DNA of 33,227 nucleotides, taken from contig NZ_BCMQ01000030.1 in the NCBI RefSeq assembly GCF_001485415.1, positions 1 through 33,227 of the forward strand, written 5' to 3'. Positions 15,999-24,800 of this stretch are shown piece after piece. Under the pieces are notes generated by a model that searched no databases, was not told where the DNA came from, and worked only from the letters and a program-made list of their open reading frames with translations. Every line of letters begins with the position of its first letter. The first letter of the stretch is position 1. The DNA comes from Myroides odoratimimus. GTDB lineage: Bacteria; Bacteroidota; Bacteroidia; Flavobacteriales; Flavobacteriaceae. A program made the position numbers and the translations under genes.

Positions 15999-16718
15999 AT
16001 GTTTCATTTCTTACAAGTGGATACAACAGCAGTAGCACAGAAATTAGCTAATGCAGCAGAAGCTGGAGAAGCAGCCGTTAAAAAAGAACTAGCTCTTAGC
16101 GAAATTATCTTTAGTGGTGGGCCAATAGGGCAGGCTATTATGATCATTATTTTTATCATGTTATTTATGGCTCTGTACCTATATTTAGAGCGTTTCTTCG
16201 CTATTAAAAATGCGTCTAACATAGATGATAACTTTATGGCTCAGATAAAAATGTTCTTATCTCAAGGAAAGATAGATCAAGCTAAACTCTTATGTGCAAA
16301 TACTGATACACCTGTATCTCACCTAATCGGAAAAGGTATATCTAGAATAGGGAAACCGCTTCAGGATATTAATATTGCGATAGAGAATGCAGGGAAGTTA
16401 GAAGTGTATAAGATGGAGAAAAACATTAATCTGTTAGCAACATTATCTGGAGCAGGACCTATGACAGGATTCTTAGGAACTGTAGTAGGGATGGTGATGG
16501 CATTCCATGAGATGTCTACAGCTAGCTCTGCTCGTATAGATATGAGTGTATTATCAGAAGGAATTTATACAGCGATGATGACTACAGTATTTGGATTGAT
16601 TGTAGGAATTATATCTTATGTAGGGTATAATCACCTTGTGAGTAAGATAGATAAGATTGTACATCAGTTAGAGGCAAATGCAGTAGAATTTTTAGACCTA
16701 TTAAATGATCCAGCATAA
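15999..16718 (+). CDS. exbB: ExbB/TolQ-type proton channel protein
   Basis: The start is placed at 15999 (MFHFLQVDTT). The frame runs back to a TTG at 15942, but that would add a charged extension with no support. The 239-residue inner-membrane protein has TM1 at about 42-64, TM2 at about 144-170 (LLATLSGAGPMTGFLGTVVGM, the family signature) and TM3 at about 188-210. ExbB forms the pentameric channel that, with ExbD, converts proton motive force into movement of TonB. The genes exbB, exbD and tonB follow each other with 1-base overlap and 2-base spacing, a clear operon. In this genome the set could drive SusC-type transporters such as those at 21826 and 26736. Confidence 0.92.
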   Translation: MFHFLQVDTTAVAQKLANAAEAGEAAVKKELALSEIIFSGGPIGQAIMIIIFIMLFMALYLYLERFFAIKNASNIDDNFMAQIKMFLSQGKIDQAKLLCANTDTPVSHLIGKGISRIGKPLQDINIAIENAGKLEVYKMEKNINLLATLSGAGPMTGFLGTVVGMVMAFHEMSTASSARIDMSVLSEGIYTAMMTTVFGLIVGIISYVGYNHLVSKIDKIVHQLEANAVEFLDLLNDPA

Positions 16719-17113
16719 TGAATATAAGAGGTAGAAATAAAGTATCTGCAGAGTTTAATATGTCGTCTATGACGGACATCGTATTCTTATTGCTTATATT
16801 TTTTATGGTAGCCATTACTACGATGACGAGTACTAATGCACTAGATTTAATACTTCCTAATTCTGATGGTAAAGCTGATGTAGTAGAGACTGTAGCTGTG
16901 AGTGTAGATGACCAGTCTAGCTATTATATCAATGAACAAAAAGTGATGCCTGAAGAACTAGAAGAGGGACTGAAAAATAAATTAAATACAATAGAGAATC
17001 CTAATGTAGTATTGCATGTCGCTAAAGGTGTTCCTGTAGAGGATGCAGTATTTGTGATGGATATTGCTTATCGCAATAATTATAAGATTGTATTAGCAGT
17101 GGAACCAAAGTAG
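16718..17113 (+). CDS. exbD: ExbD/TolR-type proton channel component
   Basis: The 131-residue protein has one N-terminal transmembrane helix (about 19-38) preceded by the family motif FNMSSMTDIVFLLLIFF. Asp20 occupies the place of the essential membrane Asp of E. coli ExbD (Asp25), which carries protons with ExbB. The periplasmic domain (about 45-131) is of normal size. The start codon overlaps the exbB stop (TAATG), indicating translational coupling. Confidence 0.93.
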   Translation: MNIRGRNKVSAEFNMSSMTDIVFLLLIFFMVAITTMTSTNALDLILPNSDGKADVVETVAVSVDDQSSYYINEQKVMPEELEEGLKNKLNTIENPNVVLHVAKGVPVEDAVFVMDIAYRNNYKIVLAVEPK

Positions 17114-17115
17114 GT

Positions 17116-17931
17116 ATGAAGATATTACAAACAGAAAGTGAAAAAAAGGCTTTTGCAATTACTTCAACAGTTTTTGTGCTTCTTTTTTTGTTGTTTTTCT
17201 TTTATAAAATTATAACTCCTGTTCAGGAAAAAGAACCTTATTTATTAGGTGGTGAGATTGCTATTAACTTTGGGAATAGTGAAGTAGGGAAAGGAGATGT
17301 ACAACCAACAGAACCTATCGCTATGGAACCAGAGCCTGAAGTAGCTACTCCTGTTGAGACAACAGCTGAGCCTGTTGTTACCCAAAATAAGGTAGATGTT
17401 CCTGTAGTAAAAAAAACGGAGGATAAGCCAAAAGCAAAAGAAGAACCTAAAAAAGAAGTTGTCAAACCTAAACCTGACCCAAAACCTAGTCAAAGTACAA
17501 CTGATGCGCTAGCTAGCCTTATTAATGGGCCAAAGACAGCTGGAGAAAAGTCTGAAGGACAAGGAAACTCTACTAAAGGAGGAGATCAAGGAAAGCTAGA
17601 TGGAGATATGTACTCTAACTCTACTTATGGTAGCGGTAAGGGGAATGGTAGTGGTAACGGTACTAGCTGGGGACTGAATGGACGTGCATTAGCCAATAGA
17701 GGACAAGTAGTGCCTGAATGTAATGAGGTAGGAACTGTAGTAGTGGAGATAAGAGTAGATAAGAGCGGAAAGGTCGTATCTGCACAACACACTAAAGGGA
17801 CAACGAACTCTGCTAAATGCCTTACAGATGCAGCTATTGCTACTGCCAAGACATTTAGATGGAAAGCAGATGACAACGCACCGAATATTCAAGTCGGATT
17901 TATAGTTATTAATTTTAAAGTAGGACAGTAG
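17116..17931 (+). CDS. TonB-family energy transducer
   Basis: The 271-residue protein has one N-terminal membrane helix at about 13-31, then a Pro/Glu/Lys-rich periplasm-spanning linker (about 65-130). A Gly/Ser/Asn-rich stretch (about 145-190) and a C-terminal TonB/TolA-like domain at about 195-271 (VVPECNEVGTVVVEIRVDKSGKV through VGFIVINFKVGQ) follow. Two Cys residues in the C-terminal domain could form a disulfide. It begins two bases after exbD, so it should be the energy-transfer arm of that complex, contacting TonB boxes of outer-membrane transporters. The gene folC starts 16 bases later, probably on the same transcript. A TolA-like role cannot be excluded, because ExbBD and TolQR families are close. 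Confidence 0.88.
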   Translation: MKILQTESEKKAFAITSTVFVLLFLLFFFYKIITPVQEKEPYLLGGEIAINFGNSEVGKGDVQPTEPIAMEPEPEVATPVETTAEPVVTQNKVDVPVVKKTEDKPKAKEEPKKEVVKPKPDPKPSQSTTDALASLINGPKTAGEKSEGQGNSTKGGDQGKLDGDMYSNSTYGSGKGNGSGNGTSWGLNGRALANRGQVVPECNEVGTVVVEIRVDKSGKVVSAQHTKGTTNSAKCLTDAAIATAKTFRWKADDNAPNIQVGFIVINFKVGQ

Positions 17932-17947
17932 TCCTATTTTTTTGAAT

Positions 17948-19165
17948 ATGAATTATCAAGAAACCTTAGAATGGATGTTTAATCAATTGCCAATGTATCA
18001 ACAAAAAGGGGCAATAGCTTATAAAGCAGATTTATCCAATACAATAAAACTAATTAATCATTTAGGCAATCCTCAAGATAGCCTGAAGACGATACATATA
18101 GCTGGTACTAATGGAAAGGGGTCTACCTCTTCTATGATTGCTTCTATTCTACAAGAAGCAGGATATAAGGTAGGGTTATACACTTCTCCACACCTAAAGG
18201 ACTTTAGAGAGCGTATCAAGATTAATGGGATAGAGATATCAGAATCTTTTGTAATCGACTTTATTGGACGTAACAAACCCTTTTTTGAAGAGAACTCTTT
18301 GAGCTTTTTTGAGATGACAGTAGGTATGTGCTTTGAATACTTTAAACAGGAGCAAGTAGATGTAGCTGTAATCGAAGTGGGAATGGGAGGTCGTCTAGAT
18401 GCGACTAATGTTATACATCCATTGATTTCTGTGATTACTAATATAGGTAAGGATCACACAGCATTCTTAGGAGATACACTTGAAGCTATAGCAGGTGAGA
18501 AAGCAGGTATTATAAAGAAAGGTGTACCTGTAGTGATAGGAGAGTATAATGAGCATACACAACCTGTATTTATAAGTAAGGCAAAAGAGATGTCTGCAGA
18601 TATCTATTTTGCTCAAGATACCTATATAGACAGCGCATTAGTCTCAGATCTAAAAGGAGATTATCAGAAATCTAATATCCGTACCGTAAGACAAGCCATA
18701 GAATTACTAAGAAAATCATTCCATATAACAGAAAAAGCCGAAGTAGAAGGGCTTCTTCATGTGGTCTCGAACACAAAATTATTGGGTAGATGGCAAGTTT
18801 TAGGTCAGAATCCGAAGATAATTACAGACACTGCACATAATTCTCATGGGTTAACTATCGTGATGAATCAGTTAAAACACGAAAATTACCGTGATTTGTA
18901 TGTTGTTTTTGGTGTAGTGAATGATAAAGATTTAGATTCTATCCTTCCTTTATTGCCAAAAGAAGCAAAATATTTTTTTGCTAAGCCAGATAATTTACGC
19001 GGGCTAGAACCTGAGATTTTAGCTGCTAAAGCGAGAGAGTTTGGTTTGATGGGAGAGGTTTGTAGTTCAATACCAAATGCTTACGCAAAAGCGAAGGAGG
19101 TAGCAGGTGCTGAGGACTTGATATATATAGGGGGAAGCACATTTGTGGTAGCTGAAATTTTATAA
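17948..19165 (+). CDS. folC: Bifunctional folylpolyglutamate synthase / dihydrofolate synthase
   Basis: The 405-residue Mur-ligase-fold enzyme adds Glu to dihydropteroate and extends the polyglutamate tail of folates. The ATP-binding loop GTNGKGST is at 53-60, followed by SSMIASILQEAGYKVGLYTSPHL, VIEVGMGGRLDATN and the carbamylated-Lys region GEKAGIIK. DTAHNSHG and the C-terminal FVVAEIL complete the family pattern. I prefer ATG at 17948 to a TTG two codons earlier. It follows tonB by 16 bases and is probably co-transcribed with exbB-exbD-tonB. I recall this order from other flavobacteria, so it is likely conserved rather than meaningful for transport. No clear terminator separates it from the tRNA promoter. 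Confidence 0.95.
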   Translation: MNYQETLEWMFNQLPMYQQKGAIAYKADLSNTIKLINHLGNPQDSLKTIHIAGTNGKGSTSSMIASILQEAGYKVGLYTSPHLKDFRERIKINGIEISESFVIDFIGRNKPFFEENSLSFFEMTVGMCFEYFKQEQVDVAVIEVGMGGRLDATNVIHPLISVITNIGKDHTAFLGDTLEAIAGEKAGIIKKGVPVVIGEYNEHTQPVFISKAKEMSADIYFAQDTYIDSALVSDLKGDYQKSNIRTVRQAIELLRKSFHITEKAEVEGLLHVVSNTKLLGRWQVLGQNPKIITDTAHNSHGLTIVMNQLKHENYRDLYVVFGVVNDKDLDSILPLLPKEAKYFFAKPDNLRGLEPEILAAKAREFGLMGEVCSSIPNAYAKAKEVAGAEDLIYIGGSTFVVAEIL

Positions 19166-19184
19166 AAAAAATATTCAAAAAAGC

Positions 19185-19214
19185 TTGCAAAGTAAAATCA
19201 CAGTCGTATATTTG
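19185..19214 (+). promoter_or_regulatory. Promoter of the tRNA-Val cluster
   Basis: TTG (19185-19187), a 19-base spacer and TATATTTG (19207-19214) match the Bacteroidetes -33/-7 consensus closely. Transcription would begin about 19221, leaving a leader of roughly 37 bases before the first tRNA. Confidence 0.8.
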
Positions 19215-19257
19215 CACCCGTAATCAACAAACGATTACACGTTCTTAAAAAGGAAAT

Positions 19258-19335
19258 GGGCGATTAGCTCAGTTGGTTCAGAGCACCTCGTTTACACCGA
19301 GGGGGTCGGGGGTTCGAATCCCTCATCGCCCACCA
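19258..19335 (+). tRNA. tRNA-Val (anticodon UAC), copy 1
   Basis: The acceptor stem GGGCGAT/ATCGCCC, D-arm TAGCTCAGTTGGTTCAGAGC, anticodon stem CCTCG/CGAGG with loop TTTACAC (anticodon TAC, reads GUA/GUG) and T-arm GGGGGTTCGAATCCC are all intact. This copy alone encodes the 3' CCA (19333-19335). Confidence 0.97.
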
Positions 19336-19377
19336 TTTTCAAAATATTGTTTTTATCCAAAATTGTTTAAATACTTA

Positions 19378-19452
19378 GGGCGATTAGCTCAGTTGGTTCA
19401 GAGCATCTCGTTTACACCGAGAGGGTCGGGGGTTCGAATCCCTCATCGCCCA
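19378..19452 (+). tRNA. tRNA-Val (anticodon UAC), copy 2
   Basis: The cloverleaf is the same as copy 1, except that the outermost anticodon-stem pair is T-A instead of C-G (TCTCG/CGAGA), a compensatory double change. The discriminator A is at 19452 and CCA is not encoded. Confidence 0.97.
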
Positions 19453-19482
19453 CAACAATACCTAGTTATTTAAAATTCTTTT

Positions 19483-19557
19483 GGGCGATTAGCTCAGTTG
19501 GTTCAGAGCACCTCGTTTACACCGAGGGGGTCGGGGGTTCGAATCCCTCATCGCCCA
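19483..19557 (+). tRNA. tRNA-Val (anticodon UAC), copy 3
   Basis: The mature sequence is identical to copy 1 (CCTCG/CGAGG anticodon stem) but without encoded CCA. It starts exactly 105 bases after copy 2. Confidence 0.97.
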
Positions 19558-19587
19558 CAATAACACCAAGTTATTTAAAACATTTTT

Positions 19588-19662
19588 GGGCGATTAGCTC
19601 AGTTGGTTCAGAGCACCTCGTTTACACCGAGGGGGTCGGGGGTTCGAATCCCTCATCGCCCA
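19588..19662 (+). tRNA. tRNA-Val (anticodon UAC), copy 4
   Basis: The mature sequence is identical to copies 1 and 3, with no encoded CCA. It starts 105 bases after copy 3, and the spacer before it shares AGTTATTTAAAA with the preceding spacer. Confidence 0.97.
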
Positions 19663-19692
19663 CAAGACAAGTTTGTTTAAAAATAATATTTT

Positions 19693-19767
19693 GGGCGATT
19701 AGCTCAGTTGGTTCAGAGCATCTCGTTTACACCGAGAGGGTCGGGGGTTCGAATCCCTCATCGCCCA
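19693..19767 (+). tRNA. tRNA-Val (anticodon UAC), copy 5
   Basis: This is identical to copy 2 (TCTCG/CGAGA anticodon stem), with no encoded CCA. It starts 105 bases after copy 4 and is followed after six bases by the cluster terminator. Confidence 0.97.
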
Positions 19768-19773
19768 CATCCT

Positions 19774-19804
19774 AAGCTTCACTATACAGTGAAGCTTTTT
19801 TTTT
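19774..19804 (+). terminator. Terminator of the tRNA-Val cluster
   Basis: AAGCTTCACT pairs perfectly with AGTGAAGCTT around loop ATAC, followed by a T run to 19804. Confidence 0.92.
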
Positions 19805-20554
19805 GACCTAATGTGTTTACTGTTCTGTCGTTTTTAGGGATTACCATACTGTACCACTCTTATGAGTTCGACCTTATAGATTTGATATATTAATCATATC
19901 AGTAATCTTCTTATAAAGTTTACTTGCTTAGAAAAATATAGACTTCCTTTTTTATTATTATCTTCTTCGTAGAGCTATATAGCCTTTAGGAATAGCTATT
20001 CTATATCCTTTTTTAATAGCTATTCTATTGATATTGTCTTTTGTATGAGAGAAAGGTAAAAAACAACTACACTTTTTTTGTACCTCTTTTTTGTTTATTG
20101 AATTGTTTTTCAATGCTATACGTTTTTTAGTGTTCTTGTTTTGTTTTACATATACATTGTTCTACCCCTTGATAAGTCTATGTTTTCCTTTAGTCCCTCG
20201 ACAATCCGTGGAGTATAGTCCATAAATAGTGGATTAGAGAATTAGTAGTCGACGAATACTTCTTGTATTGATAGAGTGTTGTTCTAGAAGTAAAAGTGTA
20301 GCTAGTGTTAGCATGAATATTAATCTGTCGAAAAGAATTATTTGTTAATTGTTATTTCGAAAGTTTATTGAGGTTTATACATGATAAATAGTGTAGATCC
20401 TTTTTTAAAAGCTATTTGATTAGTTAAATAGTTGTTTCTCTGTTTTTTATATCTTGTGATAAGAAAAATAGAGAGAAGATAACTAGAGAAAGGTTGAAGA
20501 CAATTGTAATTAGCCTTGACAAACTAATAATATCACAACTAAACAGTATTAATC
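19805..20554. other. 750-base AT-rich gap without a recognisable gene
   Basis: I see no coding frame, tRNA remnant or insertion-sequence end here. It contains one 14-bp direct repeat (19991-20028). No partial copy of the tRNA 3' end is present that would mark an integrated element. The promoter of the gene at 20555 should lie at its right end, but no TAnnTTTG box is evident. Confidence 0.6.
19991..20028. repeat. 14-bp direct repeat AATAGCTATTCTAT, two copies
   Basis: The copies are at 19991-20004 and 20015-20028, a 24-base period. Each contains the palindrome AATAGCTATT. The function is unknown and a chance origin is possible in AT-rich DNA. Confidence 0.55.
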
Positions 20555-21538
20555 ATGGCTGAGATAAAAGATGGAATATTAGGAGGTGTACATGGTACAG
20601 TGGGCACAGTAGTAGGATTTATGTGGAGAGGGCGTTATTTTATACGTTCTAAGCCTCGTAAGTCTCATAAACTAGCTACAGAGGCTCAAGTACTTCAACG
20701 AAGTAAACTAGGGGTAGTATCTAGCTTTGTGAGTAAGTTTAAAGACTTTATAAATGAGCATTACCCACAGGCTTTATTGAATAATAAAATGGCGACAGGA
20801 AAAGAGCAACTGATCTCTATGTTGATGAAAGAAGGAATCGTTAATGTAGAAGGTGAGCCATGTATTGATATCGCTAAGGTACTAGTGTCGATAGGACCAT
20901 TGCCTCCTGCTGTAATTAAGAAAATAAACCAACTTAAGACTGGACGTATAAAGGTACAATGGGATAATAGTATCACAAATGTACTGACGAAGAACACGGA
21001 TAGATTATCTATTATAGCCTATAGCGAATCGTTAGATTTAGTAGCAGAGATAAGTGCGATCGCAAAGAGGGAGGATAGGTATGTTCACTTTGATTTACCT
21101 AAGGAGTGGAAAGAAGGGAAGGTTCATTTCTGGAGTGTGTGGAAATCAGCAGATGATAGAGTAATCAGCACAAGTGCGTATCACGGGATAACACAGATAG
21201 GAGGGGATAGTGAGCAGCACACTGAGGAAGGAGAACTACAAGCAGGTAACAGGGAACAGGAGGTAGAGAATGAAGAGCTAGTAGCTGAGAAAAGAGAGGT
21301 GATAAAGCTAAGTGTGTCTACTAAAAGAGAAGATGTAAAAGAGAAAGAACCACTAGATATAGAACAGCATAAAGAGCCTGAGAAAGTTGGGCTAATAGAG
21401 AATACATCTAAGAAGAAGTGGGCTCCACCTGGCTTCTATGGAAGTGAGAAGAGCAGGGATAAAGAAGTAGTACTTCTAGGTGAAAACGTAGCTCGATCTG
21501 TATTAGAAGCGATGCCTCCATCGCAGGATTCTGATTAG
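20555..21538 (+). CDS. DUF6266 family protein with charged C-terminal tail
   Basis: The 327-residue protein has an N-terminal part (about 1-210) that resembles DUF6266 proteins common in Bacteroidetes. The opening MAEIKDGILGGVHGTVGTVVG followed by WRGRYFIRSKPRKS is the family signature. There is no signal peptide or membrane segment. From about residue 215 to 300 the sequence is low-complexity and rich in Glu and Lys, then ends in KKWAPPGFYGSEKS and a short Ser/Pro tail. The function of the family is unknown to me. The N-terminal Gly-rich start is reminiscent of structural or phage-like proteins, but this is speculation. It stands alone between two AT-rich gaps. Confidence 0.75.
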   Translation: MAEIKDGILGGVHGTVGTVVGFMWRGRYFIRSKPRKSHKLATEAQVLQRSKLGVVSSFVSKFKDFINEHYPQALLNNKMATGKEQLISMLMKEGIVNVEGEPCIDIAKVLVSIGPLPPAVIKKINQLKTGRIKVQWDNSITNVLTKNTDRLSIIAYSESLDLVAEISAIAKREDRYVHFDLPKEWKEGKVHFWSVWKSADDRVISTSAYHGITQIGGDSEQHTEEGELQAGNREQEVENEELVAEKREVIKLSVSTKREDVKEKEPLDIEQHKEPEKVGLIENTSKKKWAPPGFYGSEKSRDKEVVLLGENVARSVLEAMPPSQDSD

Positions 21539-21788
21539 GATTTTTTGTATCAATACTAATAGAAATATTATCTATTGTTGATAGATAATACACAGTAAAT
21601 ATTGTATAAATAAACTTATATAATGTTGGTGTTCTTACATTAAAATTAATAAATGTTGATTAGTTTTTATAGTATGCTACTCTATATGAAGTAGTTTATT
21701 TAGTCGTTTTTTTTGTGAAATGTTTCATTTATTGTAGTATATGTGATTTATTGTTTGAATTATGATATTAATGAAGTTTTAACTGTGT

Positions 21789-21796
21789 TAATTTTG
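21789..21796 (+). promoter_or_regulatory. Putative -7 box (TAATTTTG) of the first susCD pair
   Basis: TAATTTTG fits TAnnTTTG and lies 37 bases from its first base to the susC ATG. The second pair has TATTTTTG at 39 bases, so the position is conserved. No good -33 TTG is found at the usual distance, which may mean an alternative sigma factor or an activator. Confidence 0.45.
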
Positions 21797-21825
21797 GTAA
21801 AATGATATTCTTAAATTAATGTTGT

Positions 21826-24800
21826 ATGAAACTTAAAAATTACTTAACGTTTGTAGTCTTTATGATACTAGGTGTAATGTATAGTCAGACAAGAAATATT
21901 GTTACAGGAAGTGTTAAAGATATTAATGGAGTTCCTTTAATAGGGGCTAGTGTCATCGTAGAAGGTACTAATCAAGGAACGATTACCGATGAGCAAGGTC
22001 TTTTTTCTATTAATATTATAGGGGGGGATACGCTAATAATTAGTTATGTATTCTATGAAACAAAATCAGTAAAGATTGATGCTAATTCAAAGTATGATAT
22101 CGTATTACATCAATTAAATGAAACTTTAGAAGATATTGTAGTAGTTGCTTATGGTTCATCTACAAAAGAGTCTTTAACGGGATCTTTATCCTATGTAACT
22201 AGTTCAGATATTGAAAAACGCCCTAATACAAATGTATTAAATGCATTAGTAGGTGCTGCACCAGGCGTACGCATTAATAATAGTTCAGGTCAGCCAGGTT
22301 CTGAACCCTCAATAAGAATTAGAGGTTTTTCATCATTAACTAATAATGAACCATTAATAGTCCTTGATGGAATAGTATACGTAGGACCTGTTGGAAATAT
22401 TAATCCGTTAGATGTAGAAAGTGTTACAGTTTTAAAAGACGCCTCTGCTACGACACTATATGGGAATCGTGCATCAAATGGAGTAATCTTGATAAACACA
22501 AAAAAAGCTTCTAAGGGACAAGGTTTTTTAGGCGTTGGTTTTAAACAAGGGCTTTTTTATCGTTCTCAATTAGAATATGATAAATTAGATCCAGATGGAT
22601 TTATGGAGACAATGTGGAAAGGGTATCGCAATTCTTTAGTAAGCAACGGAAACTCTTTAGCTGATGCGAATAGACTTGCAACAAAAAATTTGATTCCAGA
22701 TGTATTAGGAATGAATATTTATAACTTATCTAATGAGCAGTTGTTCGATTCTAATGGGCGTTTAATGTCCAACGCATCTGTTTTGCCTGGTTATAGGTCA
22801 GATTTGGACTGGTATAAACCTGTAGAAAGAGTAGGGACTTATCAAGATTTAAATTTGAATGCAAGGATTTCTAATGAAAATGGTGGAGCTTATTTTTCGA
22901 CAGGTTTTTTAAATAACGAAGGATATTTTAAGGGTAGTGATTATAAAAGATTTACTACACGTATTAATGCTGATTACAATGTAAATGAATTTGTTAAGAT
23001 AGGAACTAATGTATCAGGTTCACATCAAATAACTAATTCTAATGTTTTTAATCCAGTACATGTAGCTTCAAATATGGCTCCGATTTATCCAATCTATTTG
23101 CACAATCCTGATACTGGCGATTTTATTTATGATGAGTTAGGAGATAAGATTTTTGATTTAGGAGATAAGACACGTAAATCTCAAAGATTTAGGAATATGG
23201 TTTTAGAGAATAAGTTAGATGTTAATGAAAGTATTTCAACAACACTTAATTCACAGATTTATACTGATATTAATTTTTTAAATGATTTTACTTTTTCTAT
23301 AAAAGGAAGTTTAGCTCTAGGCTATAATGATATAAGAAATTATAGAAATAGTGTAGGGGGAATCGGAAAGAGAACTAATGGGGAGTCGGGTAGAAATAGT
23401 AGTAGAAATAAAACCTATAGTTTTCAACAACTCCTTAATTGGAAAAAAGATTTTGGTAATCACAATTTTGATGTGATGTTAGGACATGAGAATTTTAATA
23501 CAGACGCAGGTACTTTATATGGAGTTAAAAGTGACGAGACTTTTAAAGGGCTTATCGAATGGTCTAATTTTAATAAATTAGAAATAGCAAATGAGAGATT
23601 AACTAAATATAGAACAGAGGGATATTTTTTTAGAGGAAAGTATAATTATAAAAATAAGTACTTTATAGAAGGATCTTTTCGTCGTGATGGGTCTTCTAAG
23701 TTCCACAGTGATAGTCGATGGGGTAATTTTTGGTCAGTTGGAGGAAGTTGGGTTGTTTCTTCAGAAGACTTTTTTAAAATTAAAAAAGTTGATTATTTGA
23801 AGGTACGTGCTTCTTATGGAGAGGTGGGAAATGATGAAGCTGCTAATCTATATGCCTCACATACATTATATAAAATGTATACTTATGCTGGAAAGCCTTC
23901 GGCTTATAGGAGTCAATTTGGAAACAAAGGCTTAAAGTGGGAAACTTCTTCTTCTTTTGATTTTGCGATAGATGGTAGAGTCTTTGATCGAGTGAATTTT
24001 ACTGTAGAATATTTTGATAAACGCTCACAGAATCTTTTGTTTGATTTGAAATTGCCAGTATCTAATGGATCTACTTTTCCTTCAATGTTTACTTCATCTA
24101 TAATTAGTAATGTTGGTAGTATATCAAATCGCGGTTTTGAGGTTTCTTTTGATGTAGATGTTATTAAAATGAACGATTTGTCGTGGAATATTGGAGTAAA
24201 TGCTACAATGTTAAAAAATAAATTATTGAAATTACCTCCTGCTAATAGAGAACATGGGATAGTTTCAGATCCTTTTTTAAGAAAAGAGGGAAAAAGTATT
24301 TATGAGTTTTATTTAACTGAGTTTGTTGGTGTAGATCAAATGACTGGAAATGCTTTGTATACTATAGATTCAGAAAAATACAATGTGAATGGCTCAGCTC
24401 CTGATAAGCCTTCTGTATCAGAAGCACATTTGGTGAATATAAATGGACAATATTATACAACTAATCCGGGTGTGTTTGGTAAAAAAGTTTATGCAGGAAG
24501 TGGTGTTCCTAAAGTAGATGGTAGTTTCTCAACAGTATTGAGTTACAAGAGTTTTAGTTTATCAGGGCTATTTACTTATGCATTAGGAGGTAAGGTTTTA
24601 GCTAGTAAATATAGGAGTTTGATGGATGTATCTTATAAAGTTAATGCAATTCATAAAGATATTATTCATGCTTGGGATGGTATACCTGAAGGAATGACTG
24701 AGTCTTCAGTAAATAGAATAGACTATAATGGAGTGTCTCGAGTGGATTATAGTACAAGTGAAAATAGTAATGCTCAATCTACACGATTTTTAAAAAGTGG

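Noticed and set aside
17238..17493. Overlapping antisense open frames opposite tonB
   Set aside because: They arise from the Pro/Lys-rich repeats of the sense protein and have no start signals or recognisable domains.
19273..19473. A 66-codon open frame across the first two tRNA genes
   Set aside because: It is composed of tRNA sequence repeated in frame and has no support as a protein.
19258..19767. Regularly spaced repeats of about 75 bases that could suggest a repeat array such as CRISPR
   Set aside because: Each repeat folds as a complete tRNA-Val, the spacers are short and related to each other, and no cas genes are near.
19768..20554. Integrated element using the tRNA-Val cluster as attachment site
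   Set aside because: No integrase and no displaced partial tRNA copy are visible downstream.
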